Below, piece after piece: positions 44,235 to 52,709 of a stretch of DNA of 64,000 nt. Location: positions 1-64,000 of the forward strand of contig JAHEIX010000011.1 of assembly GCA_024639165.1 (NCBI GenBank), given 5' to 3'. Position 1 is the first letter of the stretch; every line of letters begins with the position of its first letter. This DNA comes from UBA7446 sp024639165. GTDB lineage: Bacteria > Bacteroidota > Bacteroidia > Flavobacteriales > Flavobacteriaceae. The position numbers and the translations under genes were made by a program. The notes under the pieces were generated by a model that did not search any database, had not been told where the DNA came from, and saw only the letters and a list, made by a program, of their open reading frames with translations.

Positions 44235-44242
44235 CAAAGGTA
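44235..44242 (-). promoter_or_regulatory. Putative promoter of purK-purE
   Basis: Minus-strand TACCTTTG, a perfect TAnnTTTG match, 8 bp upstream of the purK ATG. It is arranged back to back with the adk promoter. Confidence 0.55.
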
Positions 44243-44292
44243 AGGATATTCCACAATGTTGCACATCGATAGTCTGCCTGATTAAAATAGAA

Positions 44293-44300
44293 TATCTTTG
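44293..44300 (+). promoter_or_regulatory. Putative promoter of the adk-obg operon
   Basis: TATCTTTG matches TAnnTTTG perfectly. Transcription would begin near the first ATG (44303), supporting translation from ATG 44318. Confidence 0.6.
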
Positions 44301-44317
44301 CAATGAAAATAACAACC

Positions 44318-44890
44318 ATGAAGAACATTATTTTGTTTGGTAAACCTGGAGCAGGAAAAGGAACCCAAGCCGTTTTTTTAAGAGATCATTTTAATTTGAT
44401 TCACATCTCCACTGGGGATGTTTTTAGATATAACATCAAAAATCAGACGCCACTTGGTGTTATGGCTAAGCAGTATATGGATAAGGGTGACTTGGTGCCA
44501 GATGAGGTTACCATCCAAATGCTCGAGAGTGAAGTAGACAAGCAACCCGACGCTGCAGGTTTTATTTTTGATGGTTTTCCAAGAACCATTTCACAGGCTG
44601 AAGCCCTTGATGATTTTTTGTCTAGAAAGGATATGGCAATAGCCGCTACCTTGGCGCTAGACGTCGATGAGGATATATTGGTAAGCCGTTTATTGTCTCG
44701 TGGAAAAGACAGTGGTCGTGCAGATGACCAAGATGAGGAAAAGATTCGAAATCGCTTTGCTGAATACAATGCAAAAACAGCTCCACTAATAGCCTATTAT
44801 ACAGCTCAAGAAAAGTTTCACGCCATAGATGGATCAAGATCCATAGAAGCGATAGCAGACCACCTAACACGTATTGTTGATCAACTGTAA
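44318..44890 (+). CDS. adk: Adenylate kinase
   Basis: Interconverts ATP + AMP and 2 ADP. The P-loop FGKPGAGKGTQ is at about 6-16; AMP-binding HISTGDVFR and FDGFPRTISQAEA follow, and the LID region is short (RGKDSGRADDQDEEKIRNRF), as in the roughly 190-residue Bacteroidota type without a zinc finger. ATG 44318 gives the usual MKNIILFG start. The stop overlaps the obg start (TAATG). Confidence 0.96.
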   Translation: MKNIILFGKPGAGKGTQAVFLRDHFNLIHISTGDVFRYNIKNQTPLGVMAKQYMDKGDLVPDEVTIQMLESEVDKQPDAAGFIFDGFPRTISQAEALDDFLSRKDMAIAATLALDVDEDILVSRLLSRGKDSGRADDQDEEKIRNRFAEYNAKTAPLIAYYTAQEKFHAIDGSRSIEAIADHLTRIVDQL

Positions 44891-45888
44891 TGACAGAAGG
44901 TAATTTTGTAGATTATGTTAAAATACATGTTACTTCTGGCAACGGAGGCAAGGGCTCTACGCACTTTCACAGGGAAAAATACATAACAAAAGGCGGTCCA
45001 GATGGCGGCGATGGTGGACGTGGTGGACATGTAATTGTTCGTGGCGATAAGAATCTGTGGACACTTGTTAATTTTAAGTATAAACGTCATTTTAAAGCAG
45101 CGCATGGCGGACACGGAAGTAAGAGTAGGAGTACAGGTGCAGACGGGGAAGATATGATTATTCCTGTTCCCTTGGGAACCATTGTCAAAGACAACGAAAC
45201 GGGTGAGCAAATTGCTGAAATTACATCTGAATCAGATGTGATCGTTGTGCCTGGCGGTATGGGTGGGCGTGGCAACTGGCACTTTAAAAGTCCCACTAAT
45301 CAAGCACCCCGTTATGCTCAGCCGGGTAAAGAAGGTGTTGATCGAGACATTACACTAGAATTGAAGGTGCTTGCAGATGTAGGTCTGGTGGGCTTCCCTA
45401 ATGCCGGAAAATCTACATTGCTGGCCAACTTGACTTCTGCAAAACCAAAAATTGCTGATTATCCCTTTACAACGCTAAAGCCTAACTTGGGAATCGTAGA
45501 AAATCGCGATTACACCTCTTTTGTAATGGCGGATATCCCTGGTATTATTGAAGGAGCGGCAGAAGGGAAAGGACTGGGGCATTACTTCTTACGACATATT
45601 GAACGCAATAGTGTTTTGCTTTATATTATTCCAGCGGATGCGGATGATATTAAAAAACAATTTAGTATTTTGAACAGTGAATTGACACGCTATAATCCTG
45701 AGTTGTTAGATAAGAATTTTATGATTGGTATCTCAAAATCTGATATTTTAGATGAAGAGTTGTATACAGCTATTGAAGATGAATGTAAGACTGCTTTTGA
45801 TCACATTCCTTTTGTCATATTTTCCTCTGTTTCACAACAGGGTATAACCGCATTGAAAGATAAATTATGGCAATTGCTCAACGACTGA
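44890..45888 (+). CDS. obg: GTPase Obg/CgtA
   Basis: Essential ribosome-associated GTPase. The N-terminal glycine-rich Obg fold (FVDYVKIHVTSGNGGKGS, GGPDGGDGGRGG) covers about residues 1-158, then the G domain with GFPNAGKST, DIPGIIEGAAEG and ISKSD. At 332 residues it lacks the C-terminal OCT domain of some Obg proteins, which is normal for Bacteroidota. It is coupled to adk by a 1-bp overlap and overlaps the next gene by 22 bp. Confidence 0.96.
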   Translation: MTEGNFVDYVKIHVTSGNGGKGSTHFHREKYITKGGPDGGDGGRGGHVIVRGDKNLWTLVNFKYKRHFKAAHGGHGSKSRSTGADGEDMIIPVPLGTIVKDNETGEQIAEITSESDVIVVPGGMGGRGNWHFKSPTNQAPRYAQPGKEGVDRDITLELKVLADVGLVGFPNAGKSTLLANLTSAKPKIADYPFTTLKPNLGIVENRDYTSFVMADIPGIIEGAAEGKGLGHYFLRHIERNSVLLYIIPADADDIKKQFSILNSELTRYNPELLDKNFMIGISKSDILDEELYTAIEDECKTAFDHIPFVIFSSVSQQGITALKDKLWQLLND

Positions 45889-46721
45889 TATTCGTCATTT
45901 TATGTGTCTTTTTTTCCTATGGGCAGCGTATTCCCATCGCACTTTTTGAGCCGGTGGTTATCACCTCTGATCAGCAGTCACGCATTATTACGCTTGATTC
46001 TATCGATGTCAAAACGCTTGCAGAGCAGGAGGAACTCGCCCTGTTGTATGCCAATACACGTGCATATGAACAATCTTTCGATATTTTTGTTTCCCTTGCA
46101 AAAGATTATCCCACTAATTATGATTATCAGTTTTTATTGGGTGGCATTGCTGGAATTTTAGCTTCAGAGGTGTCTCGGGTAAAGTCCTTATCATATGTAA
46201 GAGCCATGAAAACAGCTTTTGAGCAGGCGGCGCGTATTGCACCAGACTCGCTTGTAACCCAACTGGTTTTATTGGAATTGTATACCGAATTACCTTGGGT
46301 ACTGGGCGGGAGTGACAAAAAAGCCAATAGGGCGCTTAGCGCCATCCAATCATTATCTGATATAGAAGGTTTTTTAGCAGCAGGTTATTATTACAGAACA
46401 ACCAAAAAGAATAAAGAAGCATTGGTTGCCTATTTGAATGCTGTAAACGAAGTAGATGTATGCAGCACACCGAAAGTTTCTAATGATGCCTATTACGTTA
46501 TGGGTGTATTGAGTTTTTATTTGCAAAAGGACATCACCAAAGCCCTTTGCTTTTTTGAACACTATGTTGCTCATTTTAATGGGGGCGATCGCTATCCAAA
46601 GTCTTTTGCTCGACATTATATAGCTAAGCTAACTTCTGTTATTCATGTAAATGAGGAGATGGAAGAAAAGCTCTTAACATACGACCCCCTGACAAGGTGG
46701 ATTCAAAATAACTTTAAGTAA
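45867..46721 (+). CDS. Exported TPR-like protein of unknown function
   Basis: 284-residue protein with a signal peptide (to about FFSYGQ). The helical body includes TPR-like pairs: EQEELALLYANTRAYEQSFDIFVSLAKDYPTNYDYQFLLGG, RAMKTAFEQAARIAPDSLVTQLVLLELY and KKNKEALVAYLNAVNE. Such repeats mediate protein contacts; no enzyme motif is visible. Its start lies within the last 22 bp of obg, giving tight coupling to a ribosome-assembly gene although the product is exported. Confidence 0.8.
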   Translation: MAIAQRLIFVILCVFFSYGQRIPIALFEPVVITSDQQSRIITLDSIDVKTLAEQEELALLYANTRAYEQSFDIFVSLAKDYPTNYDYQFLLGGIAGILASEVSRVKSLSYVRAMKTAFEQAARIAPDSLVTQLVLLELYTELPWVLGGSDKKANRALSAIQSLSDIEGFLAAGYYYRTTKKNKEALVAYLNAVNEVDVCSTPKVSNDAYYVMGVLSFYLQKDITKALCFFEHYVAHFNGGDRYPKSFARHYIAKLTSVIHVNEEMEEKLLTYDPLTRWIQNNFK

Positions 46722-46728
46722 CGGAATC

Positions 46729-48021
46729 ATGATTTTGATTCATACTCCTGTAGTTAAGCCTCGTATCATTTATGTTTTTAGGCATTTTTTTCAGTATCGA
46801 TTAGGTCAAGAAGTTTCGTTTACGTCTGATGTGAGTGCATTTGTTGCCCACAGCGGTCCTAAGATGTCTTACGGCGATGTTCCATTAGGTAATGAGTTTT
46901 TTATAGCAGCCAATGGCTTACTCGCTGAGCAGGGTGTTAACTCAGTGGATATTTCTGTTTTTCAATGGGAGGGCATGCCAGCCTTTTTTGCTACTTCTGC
47001 GAAAAGTCAATTGCCATTTGATTTTTTTGCAGCATCCTTCTATTTGATGAGTAGGTATGAGGAATACATGCCTTATGTTCCTGATGATTTGGGTAGATTT
47101 AAAGTAGAGCAGTCTTTGGCTCATAACCATAATTTTTTGGATTTACCCCTAATAGATATGTGGTTTGAGCGCTTTGTAGCTGCGTGGACAGATTTTTTTG
47201 AATTACCTCCTTTTACTCAGCAAGTCAGTACTACTGAGTTGGTAGTTGAAATTCCACAATTGTATGCCTATAAGTATAAAACCCTGTTCCGTTCTTTCTT
47301 TGAGGGGCTTTATGATTTCGGGCGCTTAAGATTTGCAAAGACTTTTGATCGCTTGATGGTGATCTTGCGTTTTCGCGAGGATCCACTTATTGGCTTGATT
47401 GAACAAATGGAAGCCTTTCGGTCTACAGCGGTATCGTTTCGTTTTTTTGCTCTTTATGCTGCACTTGGGATTCACGATAAAAGTTTAAGTGTATTTAGTA
47501 AAAAACACCAACAAGAACTTAAAAGCTTATCGGATTATGCGCCTACTGCGCCACTGGCTTCTTTCGAATCTACCCAAAAAAGCCAAAAGCTTGTTCAAGA
47601 TATTACTCGTTTTTCTGGGCTAATCCACAGACCCATCAAAGCCATTCGTCAACACAAGTTGGTTTTGCGATTTCCAGACACCTATCGTACCTATGCTTCT
47701 TTAGGAATCAAACACGATTATTCTATGCAATACCCTGATGTTCCTGGATTTCGTGCTAGCACTGCTCATCCGTTTCGCTTCTACGATTTGGGCGAGGAGC
47801 AGCAAACACCATTAACGATACATCCCATTTGTTTAAGTGAGACACAAATACGCGCACAGCAGTATGCTAGAAAAATGCGACAGCTTTTTATCGGGTATCA
47901 GTCTCGCTTGCAAAAACTACATGCGCCTTTGTTGGTGGCACTAACGAACGAAAGTTTTAACAGCCGCTCCAAAAATCTTACATTTCTAGCTACATTAAAA
48001 AAAATGTTGATTCATGAATAA
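46729..48021 (+). CDS. DUF7033/polysaccharide-deacetylase-like protein, apparently catalytically degenerate
   Basis: 430-residue protein whose layout matches the Bacteroidota family with an N-terminal DUF7033 region (FAASFYLMSRYEEYMPYVPDDLGRF) and a C-terminal NodB-like domain (AIRQHKLVLRFPDTYRTYASLGIKHDYSMQYPDVPGFRASTAHPFRFYDL). Where relatives as I remember them have an Asp-rich strand before YAYK, this protein has VVEIPQLYAYK, and the usual GxHPSY-like His segment is replaced by TAPLASFES. It may therefore be a non-enzymatic paralogue. No signal peptide. It overlaps yjjG by 8 bp. Confidence 0.7.
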   Translation: MILIHTPVVKPRIIYVFRHFFQYRLGQEVSFTSDVSAFVAHSGPKMSYGDVPLGNEFFIAANGLLAEQGVNSVDISVFQWEGMPAFFATSAKSQLPFDFFAASFYLMSRYEEYMPYVPDDLGRFKVEQSLAHNHNFLDLPLIDMWFERFVAAWTDFFELPPFTQQVSTTELVVEIPQLYAYKYKTLFRSFFEGLYDFGRLRFAKTFDRLMVILRFREDPLIGLIEQMEAFRSTAVSFRFFALYAALGIHDKSLSVFSKKHQQELKSLSDYAPTAPLASFESTQKSQKLVQDITRFSGLIHRPIKAIRQHKLVLRFPDTYRTYASLGIKHDYSMQYPDVPGFRASTAHPFRFYDLGEEQQTPLTIHPICLSETQIRAQQYARKMRQLFIGYQSRLQKLHAPLLVALTNESFNSRSKNLTFLATLKKMLIHE

Positions 48022-48703
48022 ATCGACTATCAAGGCGCTGTATTTTGATTTGGACCATACGCTTTGGGATTTTGAGCAAAACTCTGCACTGGCCTTTAAA
48101 GCGCTTTTTAAGCAATACGATATAGGTCTTGAGCTTGATAGTTTCCTCAATGTCTATATACCAAGTAACATTGCCTACTGGCGGTTGTATCGCGAAGGTA
48201 AGATTGACAAAGAAAAGTTGCGTTACGAACGCCTAAAAACTGTTTTTGACCAGTTGAATTACAAAGCATCCGATGCCTTAATTTTTGATATGGCAGATGC
48301 CTATATTCAAACACTTCCTGAATATAACACCTTGTTTCCAGGTGCTATTTCCATATTGGAGGCACTCAAGCCTCACTATGCATTGCATATGATTACCAAT
48401 GGATTTAAAGATGTGCAGCATTTTAAAATGAAAAATTCGGGACTCTTGCCTTATTTTGAAACGGTTACCGATTCGTCTTCAGTAGGTAAGAAAAAGCCAG
48501 ATCCTGAAATTTTCAATCACGCCCTAAAAGTCGGTGGCGTTAGATCATCAGAGGCTGTTATGATAGGGGATAGCCTAGAGGCTGATATTGAAGGTGCCCT
48601 AAAGGTGGGGATGCATGCCGTTCATTTTATGCCTTTGAAGCAAATAAATCCTACGCACTATAAAGAAATTGAACAACTGGAAGAGTTGACATTTTTGCTT
48701 TAG
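48014..48703 (+). CDS. YjjG-family HAD nucleotidase
   Basis: 229-residue HAD-superfamily phosphatase of the YjjG group, which hydrolyses non-canonical pyrimidine nucleotides. Motif I is YFDLDHTLWDF, motif II MITNGF, motif III Lys in VGKKKPDPEIF and motif IV MIGDSLEADIEGA. The helical cap (NIAYWRLYREGKIDKEKLRYERL) is typical of YjjG. It ends the adk-headed run and shares its stop region (TTAG) with the convergent rlmB. Confidence 0.9.
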   Translation: MNKSTIKALYFDLDHTLWDFEQNSALAFKALFKQYDIGLELDSFLNVYIPSNIAYWRLYREGKIDKEKLRYERLKTVFDQLNYKASDALIFDMADAYIQTLPEYNTLFPGAISILEALKPHYALHMITNGFKDVQHFKMKNSGLLPYFETVTDSSSVGKKKPDPEIFNHALKVGGVRSSEAVMIGDSLEADIEGALKVGMHAVHFMPLKQINPTHYKEIEQLEELTFLL

Positions 48704-49416
48704 TTGTTTTGTCTGTGGTATTCATATAACACTAGCGAAGCAGCAACAGAAACATTATAGGAGTCCATTACGTCATTAATCGGAATTTTTATTTGCTCAT
48801 CACAAAGGTTGAGAACCCCTTTGCTAATGCCTTTGTGTTCATTCCCCATGACTATACCCAAAGAGCGCTTAAGGTTTGTGTCTGAAACAAATGAATTTGC
48901 TTTTTCTGTACAACCAACCAGTGCTATTTCGTGTGATTGTAGCAGATACATGGCATCTTTAAGGTGGCTTACACGAACAATGGGAATGTGAAATGCACCT
49001 CCAGCAGAGGCTTGAATGGCAATGTCATTTAGGGGCGCACTCCCTGTTTGACCAATGATGATACCACTTGCGCCTAAACCCGCAGCAGAACGTATGATAG
49101 CACCAAAATTTCGAACATCGGTAATGCCGTCTAAAAGCAAAAAGAATTGTTGTTTTTCTGGGTCAAGGATACTTTCTAGCTCAGTAAACTGAATTTGCCC
49201 AATGAGCGCCACAAAGCCTTGGTGATTTTCTTTGGTATGCTTGTATAGTTTTTGCTCTGGCACAAACGAATACGAAACACCTGATCGCATGATTTCGTCT
49301 TTCAGCTTTTGTGCAGCAGGGTTTTTAAGTCCGTCTTCAATGAGAACCTTTTGAATTCTACTGGGATCTTGAATGGCTTCTCTGACAGCGTTAATTCCAA
49401 ATGTGGTCTTTTTCAT
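48700..49416 (-). CDS. rlmB: 23S rRNA (guanosine-2'-O)-methyltransferase, RlmB/TrmH family
   Basis: SPOUT-class RNA methyltransferase of 238 residues that methylates a conserved 23S rRNA guanosine. The N-terminal substrate-binding domain starts KKTTFGINAVREAI; the knotted catalytic part shows LLDGITDVRNFGAIIRSAAGLG, IVMGNEHKGIS and IPINDVMDSYNVSVAASLVLYEY, which are the three SPOUT motifs. No promoter consensus was obvious in the 45-bp spacer to the divergent metzincin-like gene. Confidence 0.94.
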   Translation of the reverse strand: MKKTTFGINAVREAIQDPSRIQKVLIEDGLKNPAAQKLKDEIMRSGVSYSFVPEQKLYKHTKENHQGFVALIGQIQFTELESILDPEKQQFFLLLDGITDVRNFGAIIRSAAGLGASGIIIGQTGSAPLNDIAIQASAGGAFHIPIVRVSHLKDAMYLLQSHEIALVGCTEKANSFVSDTNLKRSLGIVMGNEHKGISKGVLNLCDEQIKIPINDVMDSYNVSVAASLVLYEYHRQNN

Positions 49417-49461
49417 AAATTATTTTGGCTATATTGTATTACTAATTATTTAAATTAAAAG

Positions 49462-51159
49462 ATGAAAAAGAGTTATTTATTCATTTTAACGCTTTCCGCA
49501 GCATACTCATTTGCCCAAACAAATATACTTCAACAATTTCATAATGAATCTTCATTAGTAATTGAGGGTAAAATTATCGGTTCTTCTTCATATTTTGATG
49601 CAAATGGCGAAATATTTACCAATTACGATATAAAAACTTCGCAACTTTTAAAGGGAGACAGCGGATCACTAGTTACTATTAAAACTTTGGGCGGAACTGT
49701 TGATGGTCATTTTCAACTCATATCACATCAGATAAAATTTAAATTAAATGATGAAGGAATTTTTTTTCTAAATGAGAGTAACTCTTCAGACACTTATATT
49801 TTAAGGCATCGTACTCGGTTTATCAATTACAAAACACTAGAAAGTAATTCCATTGAGAACATGAATGAAGATCTTTTGGAAATTTATCCAAATTTTAATA
49901 CCTTAAAACCTAAAGCGAATGAAAATATCATTGCGATGTCTGCCAATACAATTGTAGTGGACAATATCTCTCCTTTGGAGATTTCAGCAGGGACAAATTC
50001 AGAGCTAACTATAGATGGTTCTGGTTTTGGCACTGAAAAAGGTACTGTAGGCTTTAGAAATGCTAACGATGGAGGCAGTAGTTTTGTATTTACTTATTCA
50101 GAAATTATTCAATGGACAGACACGAAAATTATTGTAGAAGTTCCAGATTTAGCTGGATCTGGGGGAATAAAAATTAAAAGAGCAGATAATTTAAGTTTAG
50201 ACACTTATTGGGCAGGTTTGTCGGTGTCAATTCCTTACAGTCAGTTTACCATTAAAACAGCAATCTTTGGAGACTCTATTACAGTTCCATTGCGTCATAT
50301 TGGTGCAATGCCTAACGGTTCCGATCCTTCAGATCATTTATCAGGCGGAGGCTATAAATTTAAGATGACCACTGAATTTTTTAACAATACTAATGCTAAA
50401 ACAATGTTTCTTGAAGGGCTTTCTGACTGGTCCTGCAAAACAGGCGTAAATTTTGAGGATGCTGGTCTTTTAACTGCTTCTGATTCGAATAATACCAATA
50501 ACTTAGTTAGGTTTGCAGATTTTAATGCTAATGGCTATGGTGGTGCTGCATTTACAAGTTTAAAGGGGATTTATGGGTGTGGTAATGACGAAGAGGATTA
50601 TGTTGGTGTAGTCACCAATATTGATTTTGTGTATGACTCAAATATAGATTGGGGCTACGATGTTGTATCCAATAATCAGTTTGATTTTGAGTGGACTACT
50701 GCACATGAAATTGGTCATGCTTCTCTATTTCTACATGTTATAGATCAAAATAATCTGATGCATTATGCGGGTTCTTACGGAGATTTAAATTATGGGGGGC
50801 TCAACCAAACTTATATAGACGCTGGTAAAGAAAAAGTGAGTTTTTCAGCAAGTCCTTTTAATTGCGGATTAGAAATGTCTGTTTCAGAGTGTTTTCAGAC
50901 ACTTTCATTGTCTCAAGATAAATACAATGCAATTCGCATTAAATTATCAGGCTCTTCCATATATGTTAATACTCCTGAAAGTCTTGATATTGAAAAAATT
51001 ATTCTTTTTGATATTTCTGGAAGAATAGTTAAAAATATTAACATGAAAGTTCCTTCAAATCATCATCGATTTGATATTGAAAATACGTCTTCGCAAATAT
51101 ATTTTATTCAACTATTGCTTTCCGACAATACATCTCATTTACGTAAAATTATTTTATAA
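49462..51159 (+). CDS. Secreted metzincin-like protein with IPT/TIG domain and type IX sorting domain
   Basis: 565-residue exported protein: signal peptide to YSFAQ, an uncharacterised beta domain (about 25-160), an IPT/TIG-like domain (about 165-255, SPLEISAGTNSELTIDGSGFG), then a protease-like region and a C-terminal sorting domain (SLDIEKIILFDISGRIVKNINM to HLRKIIL). The zinc-binding sequence HEIGHASLFLH is at 415-425; metzincins have HExxHxxGxxH, so Gly is replaced by Leu here. NNLMHY at about 430-435 could supply the Met-turn. The gene looks more AT-rich than its neighbours. Substrate and activity are unproven. Confidence 0.8.
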   Translation: MKKSYLFILTLSAAYSFAQTNILQQFHNESSLVIEGKIIGSSSYFDANGEIFTNYDIKTSQLLKGDSGSLVTIKTLGGTVDGHFQLISHQIKFKLNDEGIFFLNESNSSDTYILRHRTRFINYKTLESNSIENMNEDLLEIYPNFNTLKPKANENIIAMSANTIVVDNISPLEISAGTNSELTIDGSGFGTEKGTVGFRNANDGGSSFVFTYSEIIQWTDTKIIVEVPDLAGSGGIKIKRADNLSLDTYWAGLSVSIPYSQFTIKTAIFGDSITVPLRHIGAMPNGSDPSDHLSGGGYKFKMTTEFFNNTNAKTMFLEGLSDWSCKTGVNFEDAGLLTASDSNNTNNLVRFADFNANGYGGAAFTSLKGIYGCGNDEEDYVGVVTNIDFVYDSNIDWGYDVVSNNQFDFEWTTAHEIGHASLFLHVIDQNNLMHYAGSYGDLNYGGLNQTYIDAGKEKVSFSASPFNCGLEMSVSECFQTLSLSQDKYNAIRIKLSGSSIYVNTPESLDIEKIILFDISGRIVKNINMKVPSNHHRFDIENTSSQIYFIQLLLSDNTSHLRKIIL

Positions 51160-51189
51160 AAAAACCCGTTCAAATATTGAACGGGCTTT
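51159..51189. terminator. Intrinsic terminator between the metzincin-like gene and susD
   Basis: CCCGTTCAA (51165-51173) and TTGAACGGG (51177-51185) form a 9-bp stem with a 3-base loop. A long A-run on the left becomes a T-run for the minus strand, so it mainly terminates susC-susD; it may also serve the plus-strand gene. Confidence 0.88.
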
Positions 51190-51210
51190 GAATCATTAAA
51201 AACTTTTTAA

Positions 51211-52698
51211 TTAATTCTGAGAACTAATAAGCGGGTTGTCGCGAATTTCTTGCTCAGGAATTTCAAAGGAAAGCTTCTCATCATCATAGTCATAGCTTTG
51301 TCCATCAAAGTCTAACCAGTTGGCTCCTCTAGTGATGGTTGCCTTATTTCTTTTCATTGCAAGATAAGATTTTCCTTCACCCCACATCTCTAGACGCGTT
51401 TGATAGTAGATTTCATCAATTAAATCTTGCCCTGTTAGTGGAACTAAGTATGATGTGTCTACGATTCTTTTGCTTAACAAAATATCAAGTACGGTTTTTG
51501 CCGCTACATCATTTCCAAGATTTGCTTGCGCCTCTGCATGCAACAGAACCATATCAGCATATCTAAAGTAAAACAAATCAGCCGTTACTACACGTTGTCC
51601 AAAGAAAGTTCTGTCCTCGTGGTAGAATTTATAGAGTGGTAATCCTGTGGGACCGTGAAATTGTAGTTTACGGATATCATCGGATCTTATTTGACTATAT
51701 AATCCAGCGTCAATCACTTTTCGGTCACCAGCGGCAGCATAACTGTAGCTGTAGTAATCTACCTGACCCCAAAATGATATTAAGCCAATGTTACTATCTG
51801 CAGTTAAATCAACACCCCATAAAACACTATTGGAATACGTATCAACGCTGTTGAATCCGCCAACAAAGTCTCCTGATCCAGCGTAATAAGCTTCGTCTGC
51901 GCTTACAACTCGATAATCACTGTCGAGAACAACTATAGCTGACTCATCAGCTGCTTCTTGCCACTTGCCTTGAGCTGCATAAGCCAGAGCTAATACAGTA
52001 CTGGCTACATACTTATCTGCTTGCGTAACAGCATCGCGGCTAAAGTCTGCCATTAGACCTTTCGCTACAGTTAAGTCGTCTTCAATAAGTGCAAACACTT
52101 CTGAGGCCTTACTTTTTGCTTTGTTAGGGTCTGCAGCTGAGGTATAAATAGGCAGGATTTCTTGTTCTGCATCATACCCATTTTGAAAAAGCTGCGTAAG
52201 GTAAAAATAGGCATAGGCTCGTGTAGTGAGTGCCTGTCCCAAACTCGCTTTCGCCGTTGCATCTTCAGGATTGGAATCCTTTCCTCCAATATTGTCAATA
52301 ACAATGTTAGAAAGGTTTATGATTCTATAATAATAACGCCACGGACCATAATTGGTAAGGTTGTTATAATCTTCCGTTGCTGTTAATTCAGAAATGTCAG
52401 AGTACCAGCCGTAGTTTTTGCCTGAAAGTACCATGTCGCCAGAAAGCATATCTGTCTTAATGTCCATGGCTCTTTGGCCAAAATCGATGTGACCAGAAGT
52501 TCCACCACTACCAGCTTTGTACATATTTTCATAAATACCTAAAAGCAGTGAACCTTGAATGTCAGGATCAATTAAGTTAATGTCAGCAATTTGCTTTGGT
52601 GTTATTGAACTTGTAGGGTACTCTGTAAGGAATTCTTCCTCGCACCCCAAGAACAATATTACCGCAAATAATGTATAAAATATCTTATTCAATTTCAT
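51211..52698 (-). CDS. RagB/SusD family nutrient uptake lipoprotein
   Basis: Outer-surface lid lipoprotein that works with a SusC channel. The lipobox is ILFLGC. The 495-residue sequence shows SusD helical features: ANL/TPR-like ALTTRAYAYFYLTQLFQ, KASEVFALIEDDLTVAKGLM, YVASTVLALAYAAQGKWQEAADES and the C-terminal LIDEIYYQTRLEMWGEGKSYLAMKR. The substrate is not deducible from sequence; there are no glycoside hydrolases nearby, whereas two secreted peptidase-like genes are. It lies 11 bp after susC. Confidence 0.94.
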   Translation of the reverse strand: MKLNKIFYTLFAVILFLGCEEEFLTEYPTSSITPKQIADINLIDPDIQGSLLLGIYENMYKAGSGGTSGHIDFGQRAMDIKTDMLSGDMVLSGKNYGWYSDISELTATEDYNNLTNYGPWRYYYRIINLSNIVIDNIGGKDSNPEDATAKASLGQALTTRAYAYFYLTQLFQNGYDAEQEILPIYTSAADPNKAKSKASEVFALIEDDLTVAKGLMADFSRDAVTQADKYVASTVLALAYAAQGKWQEAADESAIVVLDSDYRVVSADEAYYAGSGDFVGGFNSVDTYSNSVLWGVDLTADSNIGLISFWGQVDYYSYSYAAAGDRKVIDAGLYSQIRSDDIRKLQFHGPTGLPLYKFYHEDRTFFGQRVVTADLFYFRYADMVLLHAEAQANLGNDVAAKTVLDILLSKRIVDTSYLVPLTGQDLIDEIYYQTRLEMWGEGKSYLAMKRNKATITRGANWLDFDGQSYDYDDEKLSFEIPEQEIRDNPLISSQN

Positions 52699-52709
52699 GA
52701 TATAAATTA

